In this document: positions 11,401 through 22,734 of the stretch, in pieces
Position numbering within the stretch: the first letter of the stretch is position 1
Layout: every line of letters starts with the position of its first letter
NCBI GenBank assembly: GCA_022606135.1
Contig: JABYQN010000006.1
Coordinates: forward strand, 620,001 to 684,000
DNA from: Fomes fomentarius
Lineage: Eukaryota > Basidiomycota > Agaricomycetes > Polyporales > Polyporaceae
Direction of reading: 5' to 3'
Length of the DNA: 64,000 nucleotides
Notes under the pieces: generated by a model
Database searches by the model: none
What the model was told of the DNA's origin: nothing
Seen by the model: only the letters and a program-made list of their open reading frames with translations
Program-made: the position numbers and the translations under genes

Positions 11401-13683
11401 CATCGTGTCCCGGACGGCTTCCAGGACCGTTCGCTCCCTCACTTCCCCAAGAAGTCGCGAGACCCTCCGTCGAAGGGATTCGTCCGGAATAGTTTCTACA
11501 CTGGTCTCACACCGACGGAGTTCCTCTTCCACGCCATCTCGGGTCGCGAAGGTCTAGTTGATACAGCCGTCAAGACGGCCGAGACTGGTTACATGCAACG
11601 GCGTCTCATGAAAGCCTTGGAGGACCTGGTCACACACTATGACTCGTCCGTGCGGAATGCTATTGGCGGCGTCGTACAGTTCCGCTATGGAGACGACGGC
11701 CTGGACCCAGCTTGTCTAGAAGGTGACGCCCAGCCGATCGACTACGAGCGAGCCTGGAGACATGCCTGTGTATGTCCGCCCTCCTCTTCTGCATGCGTTT
11801 ATTGACCGACATAATGCGTACAGTCGGTCGCGCCGAGGTCTAGTCGAGGTCTTTTACCATTCGAGATCCTTGAGATCGTAGATCGTACATTGGCAATGCG
11901 CCGGTTCACTTCAGAGTGCACAGCCGCCTACCTCGCGACTATCCGCAAGTTCATTTCCGAGAACATCGCTCAGCGTATGGCGGATATCCGCAAAGGACAT
12001 GGCATGTTCGATGCATTGGAGCGGGAGGATGAATGGGACGCGGATACAGATCTGTCCATGGGTGCCTCTTGTAGGTTCGTTCTCGGCTTGTATGGAGCAT
12101 CTCATCGAAGCCGATGACAGATGCCGACAAGGCTGCTGTCGACAACAAGATGAAGGTAACAGAAGAGCAACTGCGGTTCTTCATGGACATCTGTTGGACC
12201 AAGTACGTGAAGGCCAAAATCGAACCTGGTAAGCCCCTGTCGCATTGTGCACGCAGTTCGCCGCTCATACACGTCATTGCCATAGGTTCCACTGTCGGTG
12301 CCGTCGGTGCACAATCTATCGGTGAGCCTGGAACGCAGATGACGCTCAAGACCTTCCACTTTGCTGGTGTCGCCTCCATGAACGTCACGCTCGGTGTGCC
12401 GCGCATCAAAGAGATTATCAACGCCGCAAAGGCCATCAGTACCCCCATCATCAGCTGCAAGCTCGTTACTGCCGACAACGAAGCTTCCGCCCGTATTGTC
12501 AAAGGTCGACTGGAACGCACACACATCGGAGATGTAAGTCTTGTGGTACGCTGTTAGTCCGCTTACATTATAACGTCATTTGTGCGTTAGATTGCGTCCG
12601 TCCTGGAGGAAGCATGGGCACCCGAATATACGTATATTGGGATCATTGTGGACACGAAGACCATCCAGGATCTTCAGGTCGGTTTAATTCCTCGCCCAGG
12701 CACACTCATTACTGATCCTGAAATTCTCGCGCAGCTCGAGCTTTCACTGGATGACATCAAGTGGGCTATAGTAGCCGCTCGCAAACTGAAGATAAAGCAG
12801 GAGGTGGGTACCGCTTTGTCCATTGTCAGACTTACATACTGACTATGCTCTCCACTAGTCTATCACGATCATTCCGCGCAAGAACAGGCTGCGGATATAC
12901 ATTGACGGGCCGGACAAGTACTACCGCCTCCGCGAGCTGAAACGCGCTCTGCCGGATGTCGTCGTGAAGGGTGTACCGACCATTCGTCGCGCCATCATCA
13001 ACATCAAGGAGAGCAACGACGATAGGGGCAAGAAAGGCGACAAGGAATTGCTTGTTGAAGGTTACGGTCTGCAGAAGGTCATGACGACGCAAGGTATGCC
13101 AATGGTGTTCGCGATCGGTTCATATGCTGACTTCCGACAGGTATTGTGGGAGAGTACACAACATCCAACCATATCATCGAGGTCGCACAAGTGTTGGGTA
13201 TAGAGGCCGCCAGAAAAACCATCATCAACGAGATCAACTATACAATGAAGAGCCACGGTATGAGTATCGATCCTCGACACGTTATGTTGCTAGGCGATGT
13301 TATGTCCTACAAGGTATGTCTTCGACCTCGTACTCCTGCTGATCACCGCTCACGTTGTTGAATAGGGTGAGGTGCTCGGTATCACGCGGTTCGGCGTGGC
13401 GAAGATGAAGGACAGTGTCCTTATGTTGGCGTCGTTCGAGAAGACCACAGACCACCTCTTTGACGCATCAGTGTTTGGGAAGACAGACGATATCGCGGGC
13501 GTATCCGAAAGTATCATCATGGGTAACCCTGCTGCGATGACCGGTACCTCGATGTGAGTGACAAACCCCCCTCACAAGCTTGTGAATGCTGATCGAGGAT
13601 TGTTCCCTCTTAGGCCTGCGCTCGTAACGCCTCCACCGACTATCAGCAAACCCAGGAAATTACTGTTTGAAGGAGCTCTATGA
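8451..13683 (+). CDS. RPC1: DNA-directed RNA polymerase III largest subunit
   Basis: Nineteen exons with 18 GT-AG introns splice without a frame break to 1,422 residues, the normal size for Rpc1/Rpc160. N-terminal clamp cysteines appear in [20 protein letters not shown] and in CPYCSATNG. The catalytic Mg-binding motif [10 protein letters not shown] lies at residues 490-499, with the three aspartates at 492, 494 and 496. Bridge-helix/trigger-loop residues are in [19 protein letters not shown] and [12 protein letters not shown]. Further family blocks include [20 protein letters not shown] and [20 protein letters not shown]. Segments such as [20 protein letters not shown] fit Pol III rather than Pol I or II. 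It transcribes tRNA, 5S and other small RNA genes in the nucleus. One internal exon is only 21 nt (10157-10177). Confidence 0.96.
10157..10177 (+). other. 21-nt microexon of RPC1
   Basis: This exon encodes only seven residues (LSIMCHR). It joins [10 protein letters not shown] to [13 protein letters not shown], which together form the conserved stretch just before the catalytic NADFDGD motif. Both flanking introns have GT-AG ends and frame is kept only if the exon is included. Confidence 0.85.
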
Positions 13684-15099
13684 TATTGACGCGTGAAGAC
13701 TAATTGTTGTACAATATCGACTTACTGTCCGAGTCTGTTTCGATCAACGTGTTGTTGAGATATTGTCGTCACTTTGCTGCTCAGCCAGGGAACCGGTCAG
13801 CTCGGTGAAGACTTCGCCTTGCGGGATGTAAAAGTAGTATACACGCCGGGGTTCACGAATCAATAAGGAGTGCTAGAATGCCAGTCGTCGCGATTTCCCT
13901 CCAAGATGGCAGCGTGTACCCATTCCTCGTCCTCTTTGTTCGTTTGTTTTCTTTTCCCCTCTATTGCATCACCTTCTTCCACATTTTTGCTGATCTTCTA
14001 GAAGTAGTTCGGGGAGTCCTTTTTTGTCTTGGGTGACCTGTTTCTCGTTCGGCAGGCGTTATGCATAGGAGGGTCGGGTTCAGTTACTCAACGTCACTAT
14101 TACGTTCGGCTCCTGGCCCTGCGTCCGCTGTTTTGGTGCGGCTCTCTCGTCGGTTCTCCCCTGACACTGTATCCAGTACGTTTGTTGTACTGCGCGTCCT
14201 GTCCCCTCCTTCCTTTCCTGCGGTACCAGGTGAGCGGTCCTCCCGGCCTGTGTCCCGATTGCCGCTCCGGTCCAGCTTGTGAAGCTTTGAAGTCGTCCCC
14301 GCGCGGGGTTGTTTTCGTCGTTCTTATTTTCAATGATGAGTCTGTTTGCCCTAATCCGCTCTGGGATTGTGCCCCCCCGCGCCCGCCCTGCGTTCGTGTC
14401 GGACGGCTGGGGTTAGAATTTCCACTCGCTGTCCTGTGCGGATAGGTGTGTCTGACGGTACTGGGGCATCGTAAGTAGTGATATGTGAGGAGGAGGCCAT
14501 GGGGGGATACGAACTGGCGCGTCACCGTCAGGTGTGTTCACAATCCGTATACTTTTTATCTTGCGCTGAAACAGTACTAGTTGTTGTCCACCGCCATCTC
14601 CGTCGTGCTTGCCTTTGTAAGTCGTTCTGTGGTGGCTCGTGTTGGTTCTCTACGTGCGAGGTCTATGCTTTATATCTCATGCCCCACGTGTGTGGCTCTG
14701 GGTTTCTCACTCTGTGCTTCGCTGCTAACTTGACGTCCCCAGCTATTCGCTCTTGGTTCGTCTCACAATCGCTTCACAGTATGGTACTAATCATGCAACC
14801 TTCAACTTCTAGCTTCAGATCTCATCAATCAGTCACTAATTAGCAAACATGATCGTAAATGAACCTACCATGCAAGATCCGACCACAACTTAAGATTCAC
14901 CTCAAAACATCGTGGAAGTTGATTGATGCGCTATCTTCAAAAAGATGGACGCCATATTCACCTAGGCCTGGACGGTCATATGACGCTATAGCTCAAACGA
15001 GCGAACTAAAGATGAAGTTTCCAGTACTGTGTCTGATACTACAACCGAATGAGAGTGAAAATGCACCATGACAGGGGAGAACGGAGCTCAGTAAACGTA
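13684..15099. other. Intergenic region between convergent RPC1 and SPT4
   Basis: About 1.4 kb. The part from roughly 13,900 to 14,450 is rich in C and T on the plus strand and has an open frame of 138 residues (14029-14445) with no recognisable motif and no homologue I know. Possibly 3' UTR or non-coding transcript. No repeat or transposon ends seen. Confidence 0.5.
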
Positions 15100-15592
15100 T
15101 CAGTCTTGGTCGGTGCCATCTCGAGGCCGATATTTGAGGTTACGACTTTCGAGTTCGGCCTCAACATCCTCTGGTATGCGCCCCTTAACGCGCACTGCGT
15201 ACATCCCACGGACATACTTGGCTGCAATGCTACGCATGGGTCAGGGTACAACGGAGAGGGTTGGTCTGACGCACATGTTCTCTGCCACCGCGCTACCCAG
15301 CTATCTTCAGGGTTTATAACAGAGATGACACCTTCAAAGTGCGTGGTGGTGCATGACTGTATACGGTCAGCATAGCCCTTCATCTATCCGTGCCGATGCA
15401 GATCGTAGGACCATAGGTCAGATTCCTCACGGATGTGGCGTACAGTGTAGAACCCACCTGCATGAGTTCCTCGCAGTTGGGGCAGCCATGCTTACGGAAA
15501 TCGGCAGGCGTTTGGATGATTGAGCACAGAAGACATGCACGGAGTTGTTTTGCGCGCGGTTGGCTGGGAATTGAAGCCTGAACCTGGGACAT
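15100..15592 (-). CDS. SPT4: Transcription elongation factor Spt4
   Basis: Three exons join to about 121 residues. The N-terminal four-cysteine zinc finger is RACLLCS and GCPNCEEL (cysteines about 20, 23, 37, 40). The second exon gives FEGVISVINPEDSWVARWQR. The third gives KYVRGMYAVRVKGRIPEDV. This order and the NPEDSWVARWQ block are diagnostic of Spt4, the partner of Spt5 in DSIF, which promotes RNA polymerase II processivity. The acceptor of intron 1 is the TAG right before ATGAAGGGC. Transcription would start at or inside the transposable element that begins 28 bp upstream of the ATG, unless promoter elements lie in the few remaining bases. Confidence 0.93.
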
Positions 15593-15612
15593 GATGGAAG
15601 CAAGACAAGAGG

Positions 15613-15620
15613 ATGAGGGC
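15613..15620. repeat. Target-site duplication, left copy (ATGAGGGC)
   Basis: Eight bases immediately left of the inverted-repeat element, repeated exactly at 16802-16809. An 8-bp duplication is the hallmark of hAT superfamily insertion. Confidence 0.9.
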
Positions 15621-15641
15621 TAGTGTTGCCGTGGAGTCAGA

Positions 15642-15655
15642 GCACTCCGGAGTGC
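15642..15655. repeat. Subterminal palindrome, left end
   Basis: GCACTCCGGAGTGC is a perfect 14-bp palindrome 21 bp inside the left end. Its core ACTCCGGAGT recurs near the right end. Confidence 0.85.
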
Positions 15656-16340
15656 AGACCACTCTGCTCCGACCGGCATCTCGGCTTGTCACTCCATCAG
15701 CACTCCGACAGCAACCGAGATGTCGCGATTTCGGGTGAGCGTTTAATACTCGGCTGGCTTTCCTCAGGCTGACCGCAAATCGCGGTCACGTTCACAAACA
15801 CGACGCGGTCATTTCACGCGTCTACCATTTGAGCTTACCTCCTTCTAGTCGTCTTTTCACCTGTCCGCTCCCTCCCGCTGTCTGTTTTTTTTTTGATTCT
15901 ACTAGATCTACCTGGTCTCTGTCTCATTACGGTTAGTTTTTAGATCCCTTTAGGGCAAACATTTGAGGCTCGGGTAGCACCGTTGGGTAGATATAGGTAC
16001 CTCCTCCCAGTCGGCTCAATAGTAGGGTCCAAATTATAATTCTTGGCTTGCCTGTGGGCAAGTATAATAAGTATTTTGAGCACTCTCAGGACACCGGTCG
16101 TCTCACTCATGTCAGATCAGTACTGCGAAACCTGCAGTTCACTTAGTGACTCTATGTGTAACACACTACTTGGTCCCGAACTCACATCCGTGTTAACACC
16201 ATCACCCTCTACTCCTCTTCAGTCTCAACCCTTGTGTACAAACTCTGCATAGAACCCAAGGCATTTTCCACCAGCATATCCAGTTCAGCACTTGTTCGAC
16301 ACTCCTCCATCTCAGAATCCCTATCCACCTCCTGGAGTCT

Positions 16341-16574
16341 TTGCTGGCCTCCGAACGAGTCTTATCATCAAGCAAGGAGACCGATAGGCTCCGTCAATCT
16401 TGTGGTGCTATGATGGAGGTTCTTCAGGTTGTCAAGTATTCACTCAAACAACGACTTCGGGAGGGTGTAGGACCTCGACTTCTCAGCAAACCCGAGGATT
16501 TACTACAAGATGACGAGATTACTGAGTTCCTACCCATCCTTCCTACCACATTTGATGATCACACTGACGACTAG
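16341..16574 (+). other. Short ORF inside the hAT-like element
   Basis: Encodes 77 residues; a charged middle (SSSKETDRLRQ, KYSLKQRLREG) and acidic end (DDEITEFLPILP...DDHTDD). I do not recognise it. It could be captured sequence, part of a longer spliced frame with the 16043-16252 ORF, or noise. Confidence 0.25.
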
Positions 16575-16730
16575 ACGAGTAATGGCACTCAAGCAGCCAT
16601 TCTATACTATACAGTACAATCTATATATTCCTACGACGAATGCAATCGAGACTCGAGTACTGCGAGCGCCATCGAGATAGATCCTTCCATATGTGGTGAA
16701 TTACGTGAGCAATCGCCTACGCTCCAAGGC

Positions 16731-16740
16731 ACTCCGGAGT
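16731..16740. repeat. Subterminal palindrome, right end
   Basis: ACTCCGGAGT, the same core as the left-end palindrome, about 61 bp from the right end. Further ACTCC units follow toward the terminus. Confidence 0.8.
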
Positions 16741-16801
16741 ACAGCGGAGTCTGATTGCCGACACTCCAGAGGGACTCCGACTCCACTCCACGGCAACACT
16801 A

Positions 16802-16809
16802 ATGAGGGC
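16802..16809. repeat. Target-site duplication, right copy (ATGAGGGC)
   Basis: Exact match to 15613-15620, directly right of the element. Confidence 0.9.
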
Positions 16810-16920
16810 AGAGCGCGCCGCTCAGTGCAGCGAGCTTAGGCAGTTCGGCAACGCCCGGCTGGCGCCAAACGCCGTACTCGACGTCGACCGTTCCGACGAT
16901 TACTCGCAACGTAACCCACC

Positions 16921-17978
16921 ATGGCCGGCCGCGCCCTCACCCTCCTTTTCGCTCTGCTTCCTGCAGCAGCGTCGGCGTACTCCAATACTCACCCCGTTCT
17001 TGCATGGTCATCTCGCAGGTATGCGACGCTGCCCCTTGTACGCGCTCACCTTTCTCCACACTGACCTGTCCTGGCAGTTCAAAGGCTCTCTCCTCGCCGG
17101 CCATCTCAGAAGCAGCGAAGACCGACTCCCATGCCATTGCAAACGCTATATACAACCATGATGATATCTGTGACCACGACGCGATTGTTGTGATTGACCA
17201 TATGGGGGTGAGTCCCTCTCCTTGACATCCGCCTATATGCATCCTGAGTCGCTGCGCTCCGTAGCTCCACGCTTCCGACCTACGCACCCTTTCGCCGTCC
17301 TGCCATATGGCGAAAGCACTGTCAAGTGCCCCATCCTCGCTGCAGTTGGCATATGTCGAGAGTGGAAGCGGCAACACGAACCCTTTCATTGACCTCTCTG
17401 GCATGCTTTCAAAGCGATGTGGATCACGAATGCTGAGCCACGCTCCAGAGCTCGGCGACTTGATACTCGATGCGGGGAAGGGCAAACACGTTGTGTCCAT
17501 CTCTCTTCCGGCCCTCGAAGACGGCGAGGTGGAAACGTCGAGGAAGAGTTCACTCATTGGTCACGGTGAGTGGATGCGGCTCTGTATCTTAGGGTGTGCT
17601 GCTCATATGCCTCTTGTGCCTTCTATGACACGTCATCGCTTAGAGTCGTGGCTGTCAAGTGAACTTCACAAGATTGAGAGCATCTTCTCGGACTACCTGA
17701 TCATCTACTCCGGTTCGCCAGGATCCACTCTTCATGCGCGCCAGTCCTTGACTTCGACCACCTTTGAGGCACGTCCCGAAGCCGCAGCTCCCAGCAGCGG
17801 GGGTATCTTGAAGCGATACCAGCTTCTCACCCCTGGCCTCATCCTCGCGTTGCTCATTGCGCTGTTCGTTCTCATCCCTGTCATCTTTCTTGGTGTATCC
17901 GCGCTTTCGAGTATCCAGTCGCCGCTCACGAACGAGATACCCAAGGGTTTCAGTGCGGAGGAGAAGAAACACCAGTGA
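16921..17978 (+). CDS. BIG1: BIG1 / VOA1-like ER membrane protein
   Basis: Four exons (16921-17018, 17078-17207, 17265-17565, 17644-17978) splice in frame to 287 residues. It begins with a signal peptide (MAGRALTLLFALLPAAASA) directly followed by YSNTHPVLAWSS, as in the BIG1 family. The block CDHDAIVVIDHMG-LHASDLRTL is the conserved luminal motif. Near the C-terminus, YQLLTPGLILALLIALFVLI is a transmembrane helix like that of the V-ATPase accessory subunit S1/Voa1 domain, followed by a short charged tail (AEEKKHQ). Family members sit in the ER membrane; yeast Big1 is needed for cell-wall beta-1,6-glucan, and Voa1 helps V-ATPase assembly. The start codon lies 111 bp from the right target-site duplication of the hAT-like element. 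Confidence 0.88.
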
Positions 17979-18806
17979 TTGTGCATGGACTCTGTACGGA
18001 CCTCCTGTTATAATGCATCCGAACTGTGATCTCGGTGCCGACAGTGCGTGCAGGAAATGCTTTGCAGGAGGTGAATGACCCTCGCGCCAACCTCAATCCA
18101 CACATTAAACCTGTTTACCTTCTCAACCTTCTCTGGCTCAGCACGAGCTACGATTCGCATGGCACTGTTCACGAACTCGGTTCAACGTGAATGACGCATG
18201 TCACAGATCTGTTCGGTACGGAAGGGTCTCCAGGAAGACGCGGGCACATCGAAAATGAATTATCCCCGCTACACGCTAGAAGGACGTTGGACAGACCCGC
18301 CGGAAGAAGAAAGACGCCTCGCCTGTAGAGACCACCATGCGTTTTTCAATGTGTTGACTTCGGGTCCGACTTTTTCAATTTAGGTCCATGGTAAGCGACC
18401 TGGGCCAATCGTTCGCTTAACCACTGCGATCGAAGCTGGGGCATCACCTCGATAAATAGGGCACGCAATGGCGTGCCCGTGGGCGAGGTAATGGTGTGCG
18501 CTTCGTCACGGGCATGGTTGTTCGGAAGACGAACTTCTGTGTCTAGCTGTCTTGTCTTCTCCACCCGGCCTAAACAACGCAGTGGCCGATCGAGGGTCCA
18601 CATTGACCTATCACGGCATGTAGTGCGGACACCTGGACATACTGTTCCACCACACGAAGTCGGGCTTTACTGGACGCATTGCATGGCTGCCTCTTGACAA
18701 TGACTAATGGTGTCTGTTTCTGACTCTCGCAGCGCACAGCAGGCTAGCCCATGCTTAATAAAAGGCACTCTCTTCTGAGATCACGACTACAGCCCTCTTC
18801 CTCATC
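17979..18806. other. Intergenic region
   Basis: About 830 bp with no supported gene. It contains a perfect 8-bp stem, 4-nt loop hairpin at 18459-18478 (GGGCACGC-AATG-GCGTGCCC) of unknown meaning. Confidence 0.5.
18459..18478. repeat. Short perfect inverted repeat
   Basis: GGGCACGC, loop AATG, GCGTGCCC. No adjacent U-tract or gene end, so a terminator role is not supported. Confidence 0.4.
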
Positions 18807-21800
18807 ATGTTCCGTGGTCTCAAACTGACATTCTCCCGATTTTTGAGAAAGCGCCTCTCACCTAAGAACGACGTGAGCGATCGCGCACTACAAGTTATGG
18901 CAGGTTCCGCGGAGGACGAAGTAAGCGCTATGGAACGGAATGTCCGCGAGATGGCCCGTAAGTACTTCCTTTCCTTTCTCAAGGGGTAATCTCAAACCGT
19001 CTGATGCGGGACTCAATTCCAGAGCATGTCAAAGTGCCCAGTGAGGCTACTGCATTGGCCGCACAGGTGATCAATGGGGTGGATGGCGTTTTGAAGTTGG
19101 TGAGCGCCATAGCTAGCTCCCATCCCATACTCAATGTGAGTAACTCCTATCGTTTGGAGCAATATACATCATTGACATTGACTTACATTATACTTGGACA
19201 GATTGTGGTCCAGGCTGTCGTGGTGAGCCATCCACCGACCTGCAGCTCCGAGTCGGCTCCTTCTCACACATGACCACTGTCCAGACAGTCGTCGAACTGG
19301 AAAAAAAACGACATGAGAACCACGCACAGATTGCCAAGGTCCATTATGACATGGTACGGGCGTTCGGAGAGTGAACCTTGTTCGGTATTCCTAACGGGAA
19401 CAGGTCACCACTGTGTATCATCTCAAGGTTTTGGGACCTATCACGGCCACAGAAGATGAGCTCCAGGTTCACCTGGGTGAGACCATCGATAAGATGGCAA
19501 AAACGATCACCGAGTTTGGTATGTTCTCGTGTACATGAGTCCTTGAAGGCCTTACTGACTCCATACGAATTGACAGGATCATTCGTAGAGTACGTCATGC
19601 CTGTACGTATGACGCTGCAGCTGGTGACTGATTATGCACAGTCTCTATCATAGGTGCTGGCAGAGAATATGTGAGTCGACCTTTTCAATTTGCTTTACCG
19701 AGAGTGAACCCGCTCCGTCGACTAGTCAAGCTTCTACATGCATCCCACCACCGGCAGAAGCTCGAGCATTTCAGTGCCACCTTCGAAGAACACAAAAAAC
19801 GGTTCGATCATGTCGTCCAAACTCGGTTCGCGACACAGTCTCTACGACAATTAGAGAGCATCCAGGCCGATACTCGAAAAATTATGGAACGTCTATCTAC
19901 AATTGAACATGGCTTCTCAGAGGCGGAGATTTTTATTCAAAAGCATGGTGCAAATACAATTATCAACGTCTGTCCCAGTTCAACGATGTTTCGGGCGATT
20001 ATAATGACTAACCAGGAACTGCACAGAATGATCAATTCCTCGAACGGCTTGCAGAGATGGTTGGAGAGCGGGTCACCGACAACATGAAGAGGACGCTCCG
20101 CGAAGATTTTGATGTGCTGCTTCGCAAGAACACGTGAGTTACAAGATTGACAAGTGTATATAACTCATCGATTGTTCTTGTTAGCGAGCGATTTGAGATG
20201 AAGTTGCAGAGCGTAGAGCGTAACGTGCTCGCCTCAATGGACGCTGCACGCGGAGAGATCATCAGAAAAGTCAGATATCGTTCACACTGATACATGTACT
20301 GATAGACTAATTTTGGAGATCGCAGTTGAATGCAGGACCCCACGAGGTCATACAGGACGAAGTGATACAGAAAATATGGAAGGGTGAGGTTCGCTCCGGT
20401 CCTGCTTGAGCGATGATGCTGATAGCCTTCAATAGAAAATGTAACACATCGTGGTATACGCTGTTTCGTTGGTGCTGATATCGCAGTAAATTTTCAGGAC
20501 TGGAAGTCCACAGTCAAATGTGGTGTATTCGTTGAAGGTCAGGTGCTGAGCCTCTGGTATCGTACAGAGACTTATTCGACCATTTGCAGCATTGCGCGAG
20601 CACTATCAAAAGGAGTTCGACAGCTACAGCGTATCGTACAACGGTGATGCATGGACCGTGGAGTTCTTTTCCCGGATGATATGTGAATCTGCAACCTATT
20701 GCATGCTGAACGCGTTGCTCACGGTTCTATCGATAGATCATTCAGCCATCGGCGATATCGTGGATGAAGACGGGAGTGGCCACATCACCGCGTCAGAAAT
20801 GAATGCGTTTTGCAATCCGAAGCCGGGTCTGCGACCAAGTAAATGGACAACCGCACAATGGTTTGCGTTGTGGGTCCTCTTGAACTGAATCTGTCAATTC
20901 GCCTTGGTGACGATCCCAATCCTAGCTGCGCCTCGGGATGGTACAACAACAACAGATGGTGATGACTACGCTTGAACACGGTACACCATTCCGCCGAGTC
21001 GCTGACTTCTCCTAGGTACTACCATTGCGTCAAGAGGAGCTTGAAGCAGATAGATCGGGAGCTCGGGGCCCGAAATTATGGCGACCGAAGATGGAGATAT
21101 GTCGAGAAGATTGTGAAATCCCTGAAGCCGCTCCTCTGGATTGAGGACATCGAAGACGATGACAATCTTCGAGACTCCTTGAATCCAAACATATTGTCTC
21201 ATCTCCGTCGACTGCAGGAGACATATCGGGCAGAAGAGATGAGGAATATAACATCGAGATTGGACACATTCGACTTTCACCTCGAAGATCAATCCGCTGT
21301 TGCCGCGATCATGGGCGACACGCGTGTTGAGCTCGTATGGACTCTCAATCAAACTCCACTGTTCACAAACTCATCATACATTTGTTATGGACAGCACGTC
21401 ATGTGTGCCCTCCATATCCTCGTGGATAAGCTCAAGCATCACAACAATAGAGGCGAATTTTACAGTATTGAGCAGGTGGCAACCTCTTGCATGGTTGTCT
21501 ACCTCGCCTTCGAGGCCCGCATGCACACTCTCATGCGTGGCTGGCGCTCTCAGGGTCATGACATCGAATTGCAGCTCGGTCGGTACGCCGACGGCTTGTT
21601 CCAGAACTTCCATCGCGAGGTGCTGTAGTCCTCAGGATCGTCAGCGTTTGTCGTACATTGACTTCGACTTCGAAATCAGGCCCCGAAGCGCAAGAAAGCT
21701 CTGAATGATTTGTGTAAGACGCTGTTTGATCATACCCCACCTCGCTTTCGAAGCATGATCAAGTCTGCGAGTCACGCGCCACACACGGTACGCCGCCTTT

Positions 21801-22061
21801 CTCGTATCTCACGCATTAACATTCACGCATCGTTACGCACCACAGCAAATGGACGATCTCGCACAACAGGTTGCAACACTCACGAAGAGATTTGCTAATC
21901 TCGAGCCCAACCTGGTGCAAGGTGTGGTGCCCGAAGACACAGCGCTCGGAGACGAGGAGAACGCTTCGTCAGAAGACGACTCTACACTTTGGGATGCCTA
22001 CCTTGACCGCCCCCAGAGCTGGCTGCAAAGCTTGACTTCAGCGGCAATGTCACGGCTGTGA
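18807..22061 (+). CDS. EF-hand protein with long helical N-terminus (uncharacterised)
   Basis: About a dozen exons with introns of 45-70 nt. The first exon starts MFRGLKLTFSRFLRKRLSPK. Helical, charged segments follow (TVVELEKKRHENHAQIAKVH, KLEHFSATFEEHKKRFDHV, RQLESIQADTRKIMERLSTI), suggesting coiled coils. The only clear domain is one EF-hand with a canonical calcium loop, DEDGSGHITASE, followed by a tryptophan-rich segment (PSKWTTAQWFALW). The later exon 21017-21616 is a long alpha-helical region, and the last exons give QQVATLTKRFANLEPNL and stop at 22061. EF-hand plus tryptophan segment occurs in a family common in Agaricomycetes but without known function; a role in signalling is possible. 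Exon boundaries between 19570 and 20600 are the least certain part of the model. Confidence 0.7.
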
Positions 22062-22734
22062 CTTGGATAACCGCTTTTGGTCCTTCTGTCCATCACCGAA
22101 TTGCATGCTATTTATGATCACCCTGTGTTCCCGAATTACGTTGTTTCCGAGATGAGATGATTGTTATGGATATGCGTTCACACGTAGCGCTTACAGTACT
22201 CGTAGTCTAGACGTGCACGTTGACGTGACGCACCCACTGAAGGCCTCAGTCTTCTCGGGCTACTCGGGCAACTCGAGACCCCAAGTCTTTTATTCCTTCT
22301 TTCACTTGTACCTACTTGCGTGCCTTACTCGTATTTTCCACTGACGCTACTTTACTACGTATATAGTCTGGTCGCGGAGCGACCAAGGAACACATCTTCT
22401 CTCTCCCGCTCGTCTCTCTCTCGCGTGTGTGCCACTGGCCTTCACACCCATCGCAGCTCAAGCTCGACGAAGTCGAGCCTGATCGTCTTCAAGCATCCTT
22501 CAACGAACGTCGCGTCAGAGGCTTCCACTTCCCCAGAAGGAGATCACGTAACTTAGCCACACGACATAGATCCACCACTGCCTTGGCTGCATTCCAATAG
22601 AAGCACTGAAGAGTAGTGGCGATTACTGGGAGCTATGATACAGTGATTACATTCAAGGCCTCAAGAGATGTAAGTGGTATATATACACAAGCCGCGGAGA
22701 TGGCCACACAGACCCATCACATGTGCCGGGGGAG
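22062..22734. other. Intergenic region between convergent genes
   Basis: About 670 bp. A 78-residue frame at 22320-22556 has serine-rich, motif-free sequence and is not called. Nothing else seen. Confidence 0.55.

Larger units (their letters stand above)
15621..16801. mobile_element. Non-autonomous hAT-like DNA transposon
   Basis: A 1,181-bp element with perfect 17-bp terminal inverted repeats, TAGTGTTGCCGTGGAGT, and an exact 8-bp flanking duplication. The TAGNG start and 8-bp duplication are the standard hAT signature. Near each end lie palindromic or repeated ACTCC/GGAGT motifs, as expected for hAT transposase subterminal binding sites. The interior is partly AT-rich and contains only short frames: one around 16043-16252 and one at 16341-16574 that encodes 77 residues with an acidic tail. 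Neither shows a zinc-finger BED or hAT dimerisation domain, so mobility would depend on a transposase encoded elsewhere. Perfect terminal repeats and duplication suggest a fairly recent insertion. It lies between the start codons of SPT4 and BIG1. Confidence 0.9.

Noticed and set aside
22320..22556. 78-residue ORF between the EF-hand gene and HEM25
   Set aside because: Ser/Thr-rich, no motif, no splice partners; likely chance.
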